A stretch of DNA of 64,000 nucleotides from an uncultured Oscillospiraceae bacterium (GCA_905197685.1 CAJJZS010000001.1:1-64000), one strand, 5' to 3'; counted from the stretch's first letter, positions 25,080 to 34,458 are shown. The notes: generated from the sequence alone by a model not told the origin. Program-made: numbers and translations.

Positions 25080-26321
25080 TTATTCGTAAATCGGATATTT
25101 GTCGCACAAAGCGGTAACACCTGCGCGGATTTCGTCTGCTTTGTTCTCGAAATCGGTTGCAGCCAGCTTGATAAAGTGCGCAATCTGAGCCATATCCTCT
25201 TCTTTGAAGCCGCGGCTGGTGATTGCAGGAGTGCCCACACGCAGACCGCTGGTGATGAACGGGCTTTGCGGGTCGTTCGGAATGGCGTTTTTGTTCGCTG
25301 TGATGTAAACGGCGTCCAGACGTTTTTCCAAATCTTTGCCGGTGATATTCATATTCTGCAAATCAATCAGAATCAGGTGGTTATCGGTGCCGCCGGAAAC
25401 CAGACGGAAACCTTCTGCGGTCAGCGCTTTTGCCAAAGCCTGCGCATTGTTGATAACCTGCTGCTGATATGCTTTAAATTCCGGTTTCAGAGCTTCGCCG
25501 AAGCAAACCGCTTTTGCAGCGATGATGTGTTCCAGAGGACCGCCCTGTGTGCCGGGGAATACCGCTTTGTTGATTTGTTTTGCCAGCGCTTCTTTGCAAA
25601 GGATTAAGCCGCCTCTCGGACCGCGCAGCGTCTTATGGGTGGTTGTGCTGACAACATCTGCGTAAGGAACCGGGCTCTGATGCAGTCCTGCCGCAACCAG
25701 TCCGGCGATATGAGCCATATCGACAAACAGGTATGCGCCGACTTCGTGCGCGATTTCTGCAAATTTATCAAAGCGAATCTCTCTCGGATAAGCAGAAGCG
25801 CCTGCAACAATCAGTTTCGGTTTGTGTTCCAATGCAAGCTCACGAACCTTGTCATAGTTAATGCGCTCGGTGTCGTCCAGGCTGTATGGAATAAAGTTGT
25901 AGTATGTACCGGAAAGGTTTACCGGGCTGCCGTGTGTCAGATGACCGCCGTGAGCCAGATTCAGACCCAGAACGGTATCACCCGGTTTAATCAGCGCAAA
26001 ATATACTGCAAGGTTTGCGCTTGCGCCGGAGTGCGGCTGTACGCAGGCGTGTTCTGCGCCAAACAGCTTTTTCGCTCTTTCAATGGCAATATTTTCTACT
26101 ACGTCAACACATTCGCAGCCGCCGTAGTAACGCTTGCCCGGAAATCCTTCGGCATATTTATTGGTCAGTACCGTTCCCATCGCAGCCATAACCGCTTTGG
26201 AAACGATGTTTTCAGAAGCAATCAGCTCAATATTTCTTTTCTGACGGGCGTATTCCGCTTCGATTGCCTTGCCGACTTCCGGATCGTACTGTGTGATGAA
26301 GTCCATATTCTCTTTTACCAT
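25080..26321 (-). CDS. glyA: Serine hydroxymethyltransferase
   Basis: 413 residues, full length. The PLP enzyme interconverts serine and glycine with transfer of a one-carbon unit to tetrahydrofolate. The PLP lysine lies in VVSTTTHKTLRGPRGGLI; other motifs are ELIASENIVS, NKYAEGFPGKRYYGGCE and THGSPVNLSG. GGGAGG precedes the ATG. It is the last pathway gene of the gcv operon and would turn the 5,10-methylene-THF made by glycine cleavage plus a second glycine into serine, or run in reverse. Confidence 0.97.
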   Translation of the reverse strand: MVKENMDFITQYDPEVGKAIEAEYARQKRNIELIASENIVSKAVMAAMGTVLTNKYAEGFPGKRYYGGCECVDVVENIAIERAKKLFGAEHACVQPHSGASANLAVYFALIKPGDTVLGLNLAHGGHLTHGSPVNLSGTYYNFIPYSLDDTERINYDKVRELALEHKPKLIVAGASAYPREIRFDKFAEIAHEVGAYLFVDMAHIAGLVAAGLHQSPVPYADVVSTTTHKTLRGPRGGLILCKEALAKQINKAVFPGTQGGPLEHIIAAKAVCFGEALKPEFKAYQQQVINNAQALAKALTAEGFRLVSGGTDNHLILIDLQNMNITGKDLEKRLDAVYITANKNAIPNDPQSPFITSGLRVGTPAITSRGFKEEDMAQIAHFIKLAATDFENKADEIRAGVTALCDKYPIYE

Positions 26322-26393
26322 TCAAAAAGCCTCCCTTAAATTTTGTTTCATTAGACAGAAAAGCAATTCGCTTTTCGTAAAATATAAAAAAGC

Positions 26394-27803
26394 TTAACGC
26401 TTTTTCGGAGCTAAGTGGATTGCCGTTGCGTGAGTATCCTCAAGCGCCTCGGTCACTGCTTCGCAGAAAGTAGGATGCGGGCGGATAACCGACGCAAGCT
26501 GTTGGGCAGTCAGTCCGTTTACAATCGCAGTTGCAAATTCGGAAATCAAATCGGTTGCGCGGGAACACATCAGCTGCGCGCCCAACACAACATCGGTTTC
26601 CTTGTGAACAAGAACTTTGACAAATCCTCGTTCCTGTTCGTCAATCAGCGAGCGACCGTTGCCGGACATGATGAATTTTCCTTTTTTCACCGGAATACCC
26701 TGCTGTTTTGCTTCCTCTTCGGTAATGCCGACCGAAGCAATTTCCGGGTCGGTATAGATACAGGCGGGAACGGTGCGCAGGTCAATCGGCGGTGTTTTGC
26801 CGGCAATCGTGTGGACAGCGCAGATTCCCTGAGCGCTTGCCATATGCGCTAACTGAATTTTAGCGGTGACGTCTCCGATTGCATAAATAGAATCAACGCT
26901 GGTTTTAAACTGTTCGTCGGTGACGATTCTTCCGCGCTCACATTCTAACGAGAAGTTTTCTCCGAACAATCCCTGTGTGTTGGCGCGTCTGCCGATTGCT
27001 ACCAGAACCTGTTCGGCAGTAACCTGCTGTTGTTTTCCTTTTTCGGTGAAGCAGCAAACCAATCCGTTTTCGCCCTGTTCGATTTTTTCTACCATAGAGC
27101 CGGTGTGGATTTCAATTCCGCGTTTTTTCAAAATCATGCTCAGATTCTGCGAAATTTCCCGATCCATTGTCGGCAGGATTCGTTCCAGAGCCTCTACAAT
27201 GGTAACTTTGCAGCCGAACGAGGAGAACACGCTGGCAAACTCTACGCCGATTACGCCGCCGCCGATGATTAAAATTTCTTTTGCAAGATTGCGGGAACAA
27301 TCTTCTCCCTCCAGCAGTTCGTCGCTGGTTACAACATTGGGTAAATCCAGTCCCGGAATCGGCGGGCGGGCAGGAACGGAACCGGTTGCGATTAAGATAT
27401 GTTCACCGCTTAACCTTGTCTGTTCGGCGTCGTCCAGCAAAACCTCGTGAGGAGAAACCACCGAACCGTTTGCGGAGTAAAGGTCGATTTTATTGGCGCG
27501 AATCAACTGTTCTATGCCGCTGCGCAGCTTTTCCACTACATCATTTTTTCTTTGATGAATTTTTCCCCAATCGAAGGAGATTTGTTCTGCATGAAGACCG
27601 AATAAATCAAATCGGGCGGTTTCCCTTAACAGCTGCGCGGAATGAAGCATGGCTTTTGTGGGGATGCAGCCGCGGTTTAAGCAGGTTCCCCCGACCTGAC
27701 GGCGTTCGACCAAAGCGGTGGACAAGCCAAGCTGAGCCGCTCGGATTGCCGCTTCATATCCGCCGGGACCGGCGCCGATGACAATAAGCTGATATTCTTT
27801 CAT
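26394..27803 (-). CDS. lpdA: Dihydrolipoyl dehydrogenase (glycine cleavage L protein)
   Basis: 469 residues. FAD-binding VIGAGPGGYEAAIRAAQLG, the redox disulfide GGTCLNRGCIPTKAM, NAD-binding IIGGGVIGVEFASVF, the second FAD motif YAIGDV and the active-site His in RPHPTFCEA are all intact. It reoxidises the dihydrolipoyl arm of GcvH and yields NADH. No N-terminal lipoyl domain is fused. GGAGGGG precedes the ATG. Its place in the operon indicates service to the glycine cleavage system; sharing with another lipoyl complex cannot be excluded. Confidence 0.96.
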   Translation of the reverse strand: MKEYQLIVIGAGPGGYEAAIRAAQLGLSTALVERRQVGGTCLNRGCIPTKAMLHSAQLLRETARFDLFGLHAEQISFDWGKIHQRKNDVVEKLRSGIEQLIRANKIDLYSANGSVVSPHEVLLDDAEQTRLSGEHILIATGSVPARPPIPGLDLPNVVTSDELLEGEDCSRNLAKEILIIGGGVIGVEFASVFSSFGCKVTIVEALERILPTMDREISQNLSMILKKRGIEIHTGSMVEKIEQGENGLVCCFTEKGKQQQVTAEQVLVAIGRRANTQGLFGENFSLECERGRIVTDEQFKTSVDSIYAIGDVTAKIQLAHMASAQGICAVHTIAGKTPPIDLRTVPACIYTDPEIASVGITEEEAKQQGIPVKKGKFIMSGNGRSLIDEQERGFVKVLVHKETDVVLGAQLMCSRATDLISEFATAIVNGLTAQQLASVIRPHPTFCEAVTEALEDTHATAIHLAPKKR

Positions 27804-27819
27804 GAAACCCCTCCGTCAA

Positions 27820-28818
27820 TCATCGCTCCTCTGCCTGGCAGGTGAGCGACACAATATCTGATAAAATCTGCTTTTGCAGACTGTTTGTTTCAAGTTTAAA
27901 AAGCCTTTCCGCCACAGCCGACGGTTCCATGCGGCAGCCGACCAGCAGGGAAGAAACAAGGGCGATAAAATCCGCGTCCAAAGCATCGGAATAAAGGACG
28001 GCGTCCCGAATCAATCCTTCGTTTATGGCAAGCTGAATCTGAATTTCTCCCCAGTCAAAGCGTTCCTGATTTTCCCAGGTAAAGGCAATCTTTCTGCCAA
28101 ACTTCCATTCCCAGGAGAAGTACCGGCTGTAAAGAGCCATAACGCGCTTGCAGTCCAGTTCGTCTTTGGAGATGGGAAGCGGGGTGAAGCCGTATTCCTC
28201 GCAAAATGCGCGGAGCAGCTGATTTTTCATCAGTTCCGGTGTCAGCTCGGGAACAAAGTCGCACAGATTACAGACTCGGGAAGAAACGGAGGCGACCCCT
28301 TTGGAGCGCAGTTTCTTTTCCGATACGTTTAAATATTTGGCAACCTGTTCTTTATCCACCCGCAACATCAGCGTTCCGTGGTGGTACGAGTTTTCTCCTT
28401 TGCGGCAAAAAGCGTTTCCCGAGAATTTTTTGCCGTCAACGGTGATGTCGTTTCGTCCTGTTTTTTCGGCGTGAATCCCCAGATTTTGCACCGCTTTTAA
28501 GATAACGGACATCTGGCGATCCAAATCATATTCCGCAGTAGGGACAAGAAAGGTAAAGTTTAAATTGCCCAAATCATGAAAGACAGCGCCGCCGCCGGAA
28601 AGCCGGCGGGCAAGATACCCGCCGTCCGCCTCCAGCTCCTGAAAGCGGCACTCCTTCCATGCGTTTTGGTTTTTTCCGATTACAACGGTGCGCTCGTTCT
28701 GCCACAGGTAAAGGATAATCTGACGAGGCTGCACCGTATCCAGGAGGTATTCTTCCACAGAAAGATTGAAATAGGGATTGGTGGAATCAGAGATAAAGTA
28801 AGAGAGTCTTTCAATCAT
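27820..28818 (-). CDS. lplA: Lipoate-protein ligase A
   Basis: 332 residues. RRLSGGGAVFHDLGNLNF is the lipoyl/AMP-binding signature, and FSGNAFCRKGENSYHHGTLML matches the second conserved block. It activates free lipoate with ATP and attaches it to a lysine of acceptor proteins, here presumably GcvH encoded three genes upstream in the same operon. The C-terminal accessory domain is included. GGAGG lies upstream of the ATG. Scavenging of external lipoate is implied; no lipA/lipB is in the window. Confidence 0.94.
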   Translation of the reverse strand: MIERLSYFISDSTNPYFNLSVEEYLLDTVQPRQIILYLWQNERTVVIGKNQNAWKECRFQELEADGGYLARRLSGGGAVFHDLGNLNFTFLVPTAEYDLDRQMSVILKAVQNLGIHAEKTGRNDITVDGKKFSGNAFCRKGENSYHHGTLMLRVDKEQVAKYLNVSEKKLRSKGVASVSSRVCNLCDFVPELTPELMKNQLLRAFCEEYGFTPLPISKDELDCKRVMALYSRYFSWEWKFGRKIAFTWENQERFDWGEIQIQLAINEGLIRDAVLYSDALDADFIALVSSLLVGCRMEPSAVAERLFKLETNSLQKQILSDIVSLTCQAEER

Positions 28819-28849
28819 AAAAATACCTCCGTATTTTTGATAAAATCAG

Positions 28850-30283
28850 TTAAAATTGAAACCGAAGTTTCGGATTTCTTGCAGCGCCCACCTCGTCTAA
28901 GCGGCGAACCGGTGTGTGCAGCGGCATTTCATGCAGGCTTTGCGCGTCGGAAAGCGCGGTCTGATAGATTTGATGGAATACGGCAACCGCATGGTCCAGC
29001 ACCTCGCGCGGTTCCGTTTCGGTCGGCTCTACCATCAGAGCTTCATGAACAATCAGCGGGAAGTACATTGTCGGCGGGTGGATTCCGTTGTCAAGCAGCG
29101 CTTTGGCAACATCCATCGCAGAAACATCCTGCTCTTTTTTGAGATTTTCCAGGGTCATGACAAATTCGTGCATACAACCCTTGTCAAACGCCATATCGTA
29201 AACATCTTTGAGATGTTCCATCATATAGTTGCAGTTTAATACGGCATTGGAAGAGGCTTCCGGGATACCCTCTTTGCCCAGAGTCAGCACATAGGTCAGC
29301 GCGCGGACAACCACTAAGAAGTTGCCGTAAAATTCTTTTACTGCGCCGATACTCTGCGGCAGATTGCGGCAGAAGTGATAACCGTTTTCGTCCTTTGTAA
29401 CAACAGGGGAAGGGAGGAACGGCTTTAAGATTTCCTTACAGCCTACGGCTCCCGAACCCGGACCGCCGCCGCCGTGCGGGGTGGAGAAGGTCTTGTGCAG
29501 GTTCAGATGAACCACATCAAATCCCATGTCGCCGGGACGGACAATGCCCATAATGGCGTTGAGGTTTGCGCCGTCATAATAGCATAAACCGCCTGCCTGA
29601 TGCACGATTTCGGTGATTTCGTGGATATTTAAGTCAAACAAACCGACGGTATTGGGGTTCGTCAGCATTAAGCCTGCGGTGTGTTCGTCCGCCGCTTTGC
29701 GCAGAGCCTCGGTGTCTACGCAGCCGTTTTCCAGAGAAGGAATGCTGACAACCTGGAAGCCTGCCATAGAAGCGGAGGCAGGGTTTGTGCCGTGCGCCGA
29801 GTCGGGAACCAGAATTTTGGTACGGTTAAAGTCGCCCTTTGCTTCGTGGTAGGCTTTAATCAGCATCAGTCCGGTCAGCTCTCCGTGCGCGCCTGCCGCC
29901 GGCTGGAAGGTCATCTGATCCATACCGGTGATTTCGCAGAAGTACTGATTTGCAAGGTAGAGTACCTCAAGACAGCCCTGTGCGGTCTGTTCCGGCTGAA
30001 GCGGGTGAACCTTGGCAAAGCCGGGCAGCCCTGCCATTTCATCATTTACTTTTGGGTTATATTTCATGGTGCAGGAACCCAACGGGTAGAATCCGTCGTT
30101 TACACCATGGGTCTGTTTTGCAAGCTCGGTATAATGCCGGCTGATTTCGTTTTCGCTCAGCTCCGGCAGATGGGGAGCCTGTGCTCTGCAAAGGGAAGAA
30201 TCCGGCTCGCAGGCGCGGACGTCACATTCCGGCAGGATTGTGCATCTTCTGCCGCTGTGGCTGCGTTCAAATAACAGTTGCAT
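28850..30283 (-). CDS. gcvPB: Glycine dehydrogenase (decarboxylating) subunit 2
   Basis: 477 residues, the C-terminal half of P protein as a separate subunit. The PLP lysine is in HLNLHKTFSTPHGGGGPGSG; YPLGSCTMKYNPK and PAAGAHGELTGL are also characteristic. With GcvPA it decarboxylates glycine and passes the aminomethyl group to lipoyl-GcvH. The ATG shares one base with the gcvPA stop (TAATG), so the subunits are translationally coupled. AAGGAGC serves as the ribosome site. Confidence 0.96.
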   Translation of the reverse strand: MQLLFERSHSGRRCTILPECDVRACEPDSSLCRAQAPHLPELSENEISRHYTELAKQTHGVNDGFYPLGSCTMKYNPKVNDEMAGLPGFAKVHPLQPEQTAQGCLEVLYLANQYFCEITGMDQMTFQPAAGAHGELTGLMLIKAYHEAKGDFNRTKILVPDSAHGTNPASASMAGFQVVSIPSLENGCVDTEALRKAADEHTAGLMLTNPNTVGLFDLNIHEITEIVHQAGGLCYYDGANLNAIMGIVRPGDMGFDVVHLNLHKTFSTPHGGGGPGSGAVGCKEILKPFLPSPVVTKDENGYHFCRNLPQSIGAVKEFYGNFLVVVRALTYVLTLGKEGIPEASSNAVLNCNYMMEHLKDVYDMAFDKGCMHEFVMTLENLKKEQDVSAMDVAKALLDNGIHPPTMYFPLIVHEALMVEPTETEPREVLDHAVAVFHQIYQTALSDAQSLHEMPLHTPVRRLDEVGAARNPKLRFQF

Positions 30284-31602
30284 TACATAAGCTCCTTTCT
30301 GATAATTTCAACAACTCTGTCCATATCCTCTTTGGTGTTCTTTTCGGTTGCGCACCAGAGAATGGAACCGTCTTCCAACGGGTAGCCGCCGAGGATTCCC
30401 TGTTTTTCCAAAGCGGCAAGCAGTTTTTCACTGTCTTTTTGTTCGGTGACAAATTCATGGAAGAAGCTGCCTTGATATTTTAAAGTTACCCCCGGAACGG
30501 AAGCGAGCTGTTCTGCAAAGTAATGCGCTTTTTGATAGCACAGGGTTGCTGCCTGACGCAGTCCCTGCGGTCCCATCGCTGCAAGGTAGACAGCGGCGGT
30601 CATCGCGCACAGAGCCTGGTTGGAGCAGATGTTGCTGGAGGCTTTTTCCCGTCGAATGTGCTGTTCTCTTGCCTGAAGGGTGAGTACGAAGGCGCGTTTT
30701 CCGTCCACATCGGTGGTTTCACCGACGATTCTGCCCGGAAGTTTTCTCATCATCGCGCTTGTTGCAGCCATAAATCCCAGGTAAGGACCGCCGAAAGAAA
30801 GCGGCATACCCAAAGGCTGACCTTCACCGACGGCAATATCTGCGCCCTGCTCTGCCGGGGTTTTCAATAGACCCAAAGCGATTGGATTGCAGCCGACAAT
30901 CAGTTTTGCGCCCACCGAGTGAATCAGTTCTGCGCCCTGTTCGACCTCTTCAAGTTGTCCGAAGAAGTTCGGGCTTTGCAGGTACAGGCAGGCGGAGGTC
31001 TTTTTATCCAGCTGCGCTTTCATCGGTTCCAAATCGGTTTTTCCGTCCTTCACCGGCAGCATGACAATCTGATGTCCGGCAGCCCAGCAGTAGGTTTTTA
31101 CAACAGAGATAACGTCAGGGTGAGCGGCTTCGGATAAAAATACGACGTTGCGGCTTCTTTCGCAGCACATATTTACCGCTTCCGCAGCTGCGGTGGCTCC
31201 GTCATAAACAGAAGCGTTGGAAACGTCCATGCCGGTCAGCTCGCAAATCATGGTCTGATATTCAAAGATGGATTGCAGAACGCCCTGGCTGATTTCAGCC
31301 TGATAAGGGGTGTAGGAGGTGATAAACTCCTCTTTGCTTGTTACGCTTTTTACGATGGAAGGGATATAGTGGTCATATGCGCCTGCGCCGCGGAAGATGC
31401 TTTGGAAAACAACGCTGTGAGAAGCGATTTGATTCATCAGGCGGCTGACTTCCATCTCCGATTTGCCGGAAGGAAGATTTAATTCCCGATTCAGCTTCAG
31501 TTCATCGGGAATGTGAGCGAACAGTTCGTCTATCGAGGAATGTCCGATAGATTCCAACATTTCCTGCCGCTCCTTTGAGGTGGAAGGAACATAGGAGCCC
31601 AT
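30283..31602 (-). CDS. gcvPA: Glycine dehydrogenase (decarboxylating) subunit 1
   Basis: 439 residues, the N-terminal half of P protein. SYVPSTSKERQEML, FRGAGAYDHYIP, TSYTPYQAEISQG and the SGPSFGGPYLG-like SFGGPYLGF region are typical. It forms the active decarboxylase with GcvPB. Its ribosome site GAGGAGG lies within the end of gcvH and the genes are one base apart, giving tight coupling. The split PA/PB form is usual in Firmicutes. Confidence 0.96.
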   Translation of the reverse strand: MGSYVPSTSKERQEMLESIGHSSIDELFAHIPDELKLNRELNLPSGKSEMEVSRLMNQIASHSVVFQSIFRGAGAYDHYIPSIVKSVTSKEEFITSYTPYQAEISQGVLQSIFEYQTMICELTGMDVSNASVYDGATAAAEAVNMCCERSRNVVFLSEAAHPDVISVVKTYCWAAGHQIVMLPVKDGKTDLEPMKAQLDKKTSACLYLQSPNFFGQLEEVEQGAELIHSVGAKLIVGCNPIALGLLKTPAEQGADIAVGEGQPLGMPLSFGGPYLGFMAATSAMMRKLPGRIVGETTDVDGKRAFVLTLQAREQHIRREKASSNICSNQALCAMTAAVYLAAMGPQGLRQAATLCYQKAHYFAEQLASVPGVTLKYQGSFFHEFVTEQKDSEKLLAALEKQGILGGYPLEDGSILWCATEKNTKEDMDRVVEIIRKELM

Positions 31603-31603
31603 A

Positions 31604-31984
31604 TTATGCCTCCTCGCTCAGGAATTTTTCATATTCCTCGGCGGACAACAGTTCTTCTTTTGCGGAAACATCTTTTACCTGAATCATCCATGCTTCGTAA
31701 GCGTCCTGGTTAATCAGTTCCGGGTGATCCAGCAGCTCTTCGTTGATTGCGCAGACAACGCCGCTTAACGGGCTGTACACATCGGAAACCGCTTTTACCG
31801 ACTCAACATCGCCGAAAGCAGCTTCAACCTCAACCTCGTCTTCTTCCTGCGGAAGGTTAACGAATACAAGGTCGCCCAGTTCGTTCTGCGCATAGTCGGT
31901 TAAGCCGATGCGGAAAGTGCCGTCGCCCATGTCCTGAACCCACTCGTGAGATTTTGCATACAGAAGATTGTTAGGAATGTTCAT
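31604..31984 (-). CDS. gcvH: Glycine cleavage system H protein
   Basis: 126 residues, standard. The lipoyl-attachment lysine lies in GDVESVKAVSDVYSPLSG; the HEWV start (SHEWVQDMGDGTFRIGLTDYA) and the Glu-rich C-terminus (YEKFLSEEA) fit. It shuttles the aminomethyl group and electrons between P, T and L proteins. AAGGAGG precedes the ATG. A 103-bp gap containing a GAGGGA/TCCCTC hairpin separates it from gcvT. Confidence 0.97.
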   Translation of the reverse strand: MNIPNNLLYAKSHEWVQDMGDGTFRIGLTDYAQNELGDLVFVNLPQEEDEVEVEAAFGDVESVKAVSDVYSPLSGVVCAINEELLDHPELINQDAYEAWMIQVKDVSAKEELLSAEEYEKFLSEEA

Positions 31985-32087
31985 GATAAATATCCTCCTT
32001 AAAAATAAACAGTTTTTTGAGGGAGAGAAGATTTCCCTCGGTGTGTTATGTCAAAATGATTATTATTTGATGTTGTCTGCGGGCAGT

Positions 32088-33170
32088 TTAGCGTTTGTAG
32101 AACTGAACTTTTACAACTTCAGCGGCAACCCGTTTGCCTCTGATTTCCACTTCAACCTGCGCGCCCAGAGGAGCATCCTCTTTTTGAACGATTGCCATCG
32201 CATAAGCGCCGCCCAGATACGGACAGTGTGTGCCGGAAGTGGTGTGACCGATTTGTTTGTCACCGACATAAACCGGGCAGTTTTCTCTTGCGATTCCGCG
32301 TCCGGTAATCTTTAAGCCGCAGCGTTTAACGGTAGGAGTTCCCATCTCCTCCATCGCTTTTTTGCCGAAGAAGTCACCCTTGTCCATCTTAACGAACATA
32401 CCCAGACCGGTTTGTTTCGGGGTGATTTCATCGTTCATTTCGTGACCGTACAGCGGCATACCAGCTTCCAGACGAAGGGTATCTCTTGCGCCCAATCCGC
32501 ACGGAATCAAACCGTTTTCTTTTCCGGCATCCAGCAAAGCGTTCCAGAGCTTCGGGGTATCTTCCGCTGCGCAGTACAGCTCAAAACCGTCCTCGCCGGT
32601 GTAACCGGTGCGGGAAAGAACGCACGGACAGTCTGCAACGGAAACATTTTTGGTGAAAGTATAATATTTTTCGGGAATGTCTTGTTTTGCGCACAGTTTT
32701 TCCAGAATTGCCTGCGACTGCGGACCTTGCAGCGCAATCTGTCCGATTTGGTCGGAAAGATCGGTGAAGGTGACATCGCCGGACAGGTGGGAAGAAATCC
32801 ACGCTGCGTCCTTATCATGGTTTGCGGCATTGACCACCATCATATAACAGTCGCTGCGAATGCGGTAAACAATCAAATCGTCTACAACGCCGCCTTTTTC
32901 GTTGCACATCGGGCTGTACTTAATTTGACCGTCCTCCATGTCCTTGAGTTCGTTTGTCAAGAGCATCTGAACATTATCAAACGCGCAGGGACCGGAAAGG
33001 ATAATTTCACCCATGTGGGATACGTCAAAAAGACCGGCTTGTTTTCTGACCGCCATATGTTCGGCAATCACACCGGTCTGATACTGTACCGGCAGCAGAT
33101 AGCCGGCAAAGGGGACGATTTTGCCGCCAAGCGCAACGTGGCAGTCATACAAAGGTGTTTTACGTTCCAT
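32088..33170 (-). CDS. gcvT: Glycine cleavage system aminomethyltransferase (T protein)
   Basis: 360 residues. TPLYDCHVALGGKIVPFAGY, LFDVSHMGEI, LSRTGYTGEDGFELY and the TSGTHCPYLG C-terminal region are diagnostic. It releases ammonia from the aminomethyl-lipoyl arm and forms 5,10-methylene-THF. The start at 33170 follows AAAGGAG; an ATG 72 bp earlier lies beside the terminator hairpin of the leader and adds non-family sequence. It is the first gene of the operon and stands directly behind the glycine-type riboswitch. Confidence 0.96.
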   Translation of the reverse strand: MERKTPLYDCHVALGGKIVPFAGYLLPVQYQTGVIAEHMAVRKQAGLFDVSHMGEIILSGPCAFDNVQMLLTNELKDMEDGQIKYSPMCNEKGGVVDDLIVYRIRSDCYMMVVNAANHDKDAAWISSHLSGDVTFTDLSDQIGQIALQGPQSQAILEKLCAKQDIPEKYYTFTKNVSVADCPCVLSRTGYTGEDGFELYCAAEDTPKLWNALLDAGKENGLIPCGLGARDTLRLEAGMPLYGHEMNDEITPKQTGLGMFVKMDKGDFFGKKAMEEMGTPTVKRCGLKITGRGIARENCPVYVGDKQIGHTTSGTHCPYLGGAYAMAIVQKEDAPLGAQVEVEIRGKRVAAEVVKVQFYKR

Positions 33171-33205
33171 GAAAAACAGCTCCTTTACAGAAATTAAAAA
33201 AGGGT

Positions 33206-33250
33206 ACAAAAAAGCAGAGACGCAGAAATATGCTGTTTCCACGCCTCTGT
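33206..33250 (-). terminator. Leader terminator of the gcv operon
   Basis: On the minus strand cagaggcg pairs with cgtctctg (plus 33215-33223 with 33242-33249) and is followed by CTTTTTTG, about 36 bp before gcvT. Its 5' arm region (AAACAG) can also pair with CTGTTT near 33276-33281, an obvious antiterminator alternative. Confidence 0.8.
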
Positions 33251-33278
33251 TTATAAGACCTTGTAAGATTCCCTCAAA

Positions 33279-33412
33279 CAGTTTCCTAAAAGCTAAGACC
33301 CGTTTAAAGTTGCATACCCGGTGCCTTGCGAAAAGGCTTCACAGAGTTTCGTCCGAAACCGATTGCCTGCGGGAAAGCGCTTGCTTTCGGTTTCTTCACC
33401 CGAACCTGAATG
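33279..33412 (-). promoter_or_regulatory. Divergent tandem glycine riboswitch
   Basis: Minus-strand leader between a perfect promoter and a terminator ahead of gcvT. Order of matches to the tandem glycine aptamers: AAACCGAAAGCAA (for CACCGAAGGGGCAA), CCCGCAGGCAA (for CUCUCAGGCAA), the linker CGGACGAAACUCUG (for CGGACG-AACUCUGG), hairpin GCC..GGC, GCACCGGGUAUGCAA (for GCACCGAAGGUGCAA), then CUUAGCUUUUAGGAAACUG (for CUCAGGUAAAAGGACAGAG). Several conserved positions deviate. Class assignment combines these matches and context. Confidence 0.75.
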
Positions 33413-33420
33413 ACACCTTG

Positions 33421-33449
33421 ATTATAGGACGCAAAGAGCGCTTTGTCAA
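33421..33449 (-). promoter_or_regulatory. Promoter of the gcv operon
   Basis: Perfect consensus on the minus strand: TTGACA (33444-33449), 17 bp, TATAAT (33421-33426). Confidence 0.92.
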
Positions 33450-33772
33450 TAGGTTATTTATTTAACAAAACTAAAAAAGAATCAACAAAAATGATTTTTT
33501 TCAACAAATTGTATGATTTTAAGGGTCGGTTTTCAGCACTTTTAGGCAGAAAAAAAGAAGGAAATGGGAAAGACGATGAGTTATTCGTCAGAAGATTAGT
33601 GAATTAGGACAAAAATATTTATTCTGAAAATTTTTTTGGATTCAAAATTTTCACTGTGAAAATGTTATGGGAAAGATTGTCGGTTTAAGAGAAAATCGAA
33701 ATTTTATTTTATAAATCGGGGAAAAACTTGAAAAAAAACAAAAAAAGATAAGATATATCAAAATGAAAAAAC

Positions 33773-33801
33773 TTTTCAAACGCGCGGTTCTGTGTTAGGA
33801 T
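33773..33801 (+). promoter_or_regulatory. Weak candidate promoter of the methyltransferase gene
   Basis: TTTTCA (33773-33778), 17 bp, TAGGAT (33796-33801). In the AT-rich stretch 33450-33770 I see no gene or other structure. Confidence 0.35.
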
Positions 33802-33857
33802 AAGAGGGAAGAATTTCCGAAAAACGGGGATTTGATACGGTAAAGGAGTGCATTGTT

Positions 33858-34421
33858 TTGAAATTGAATACCTTAGGAATTGCTCATAAAGCGATTGCGG
33901 AAAAGGTGAATCCGGGAGATTTTTGCATTGACGCGACAGCGGGCAGAGGAAACGACACCGCTTTTTTGTGCAGTTTGGTGGGGGAAAGCGGAAAGGTAAT
34001 TGCGTTTGATATTCAGCAGCAGGCAGTTGATTCGACCAAAGAGCGGTTGAAAGAGCAGGGATACGAGGGAATCGCCTCGGTATATCTGGACAGCCACAGC
34101 AATATGGGCAACTATGCGCAGCCAAACAGCGTAGACTGCATCGTGTTTAACTTTGGTTATCTGCCCGGCGGGGATCATAGTGTTTTTACCACGCCGGCAA
34201 CCAGTATTCCGGCAATCGAAACGGGATTGGAGTTGCTGAAACCCGGAGGTTTGATGAGCCTTTGCGTTTACTACGGAGGCGACAGCGGATTTGAAGAGAA
34301 GAACGCTTTGATGGAATTTTTCAGAACGATTGACAGCAAACAGTACACCGTTTTGATTACCGAGTTTGCAAACCGCCCGAACAATCCGCCGATTCCGGTC
34401 TTTATTTTAAAGCAAATTTAA
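33858..34421 (+). CDS. mnmM: Class I SAM methyltransferase, YtqB/MnmM type
   Basis: 187 residues. DATAGRGNDTAFL is the SAM-binding motif I, IAFDIQQQAV motif II, and FNFGYLPGGDH is the signature of the small YtqB-like methylases. The Bacillus YtqB protein has been identified as MnmM, which methylates nm5(s2)U34 in tRNA. The start is TTG 33858, 10 bp after AAAGGAG, and gives the family N-terminus MKLNTLGIAHK. It is monocistronic and convergent with a membrane-protein gene. The tRNA substrate is inferred from the family. Confidence 0.87.
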   Translation: MKLNTLGIAHKAIAEKVNPGDFCIDATAGRGNDTAFLCSLVGESGKVIAFDIQQQAVDSTKERLKEQGYEGIASVYLDSHSNMGNYAQPNSVDCIVFNFGYLPGGDHSVFTTPATSIPAIETGLELLKPGGLMSLCVYYGGDSGFEEKNALMEFFRTIDSKQYTVLITEFANRPNNPPIPVFILKQI

Positions 34422-34458
34422 ACCCAAAAACAGTATAAAAATAACAACGATAAGATTG

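Noticed and set aside
33121..33465. 114-codon plus-strand frame opposite the gcv leader
   Set aside because: It overlaps the minus-strand promoter, riboswitch and terminator, which are far better supported.
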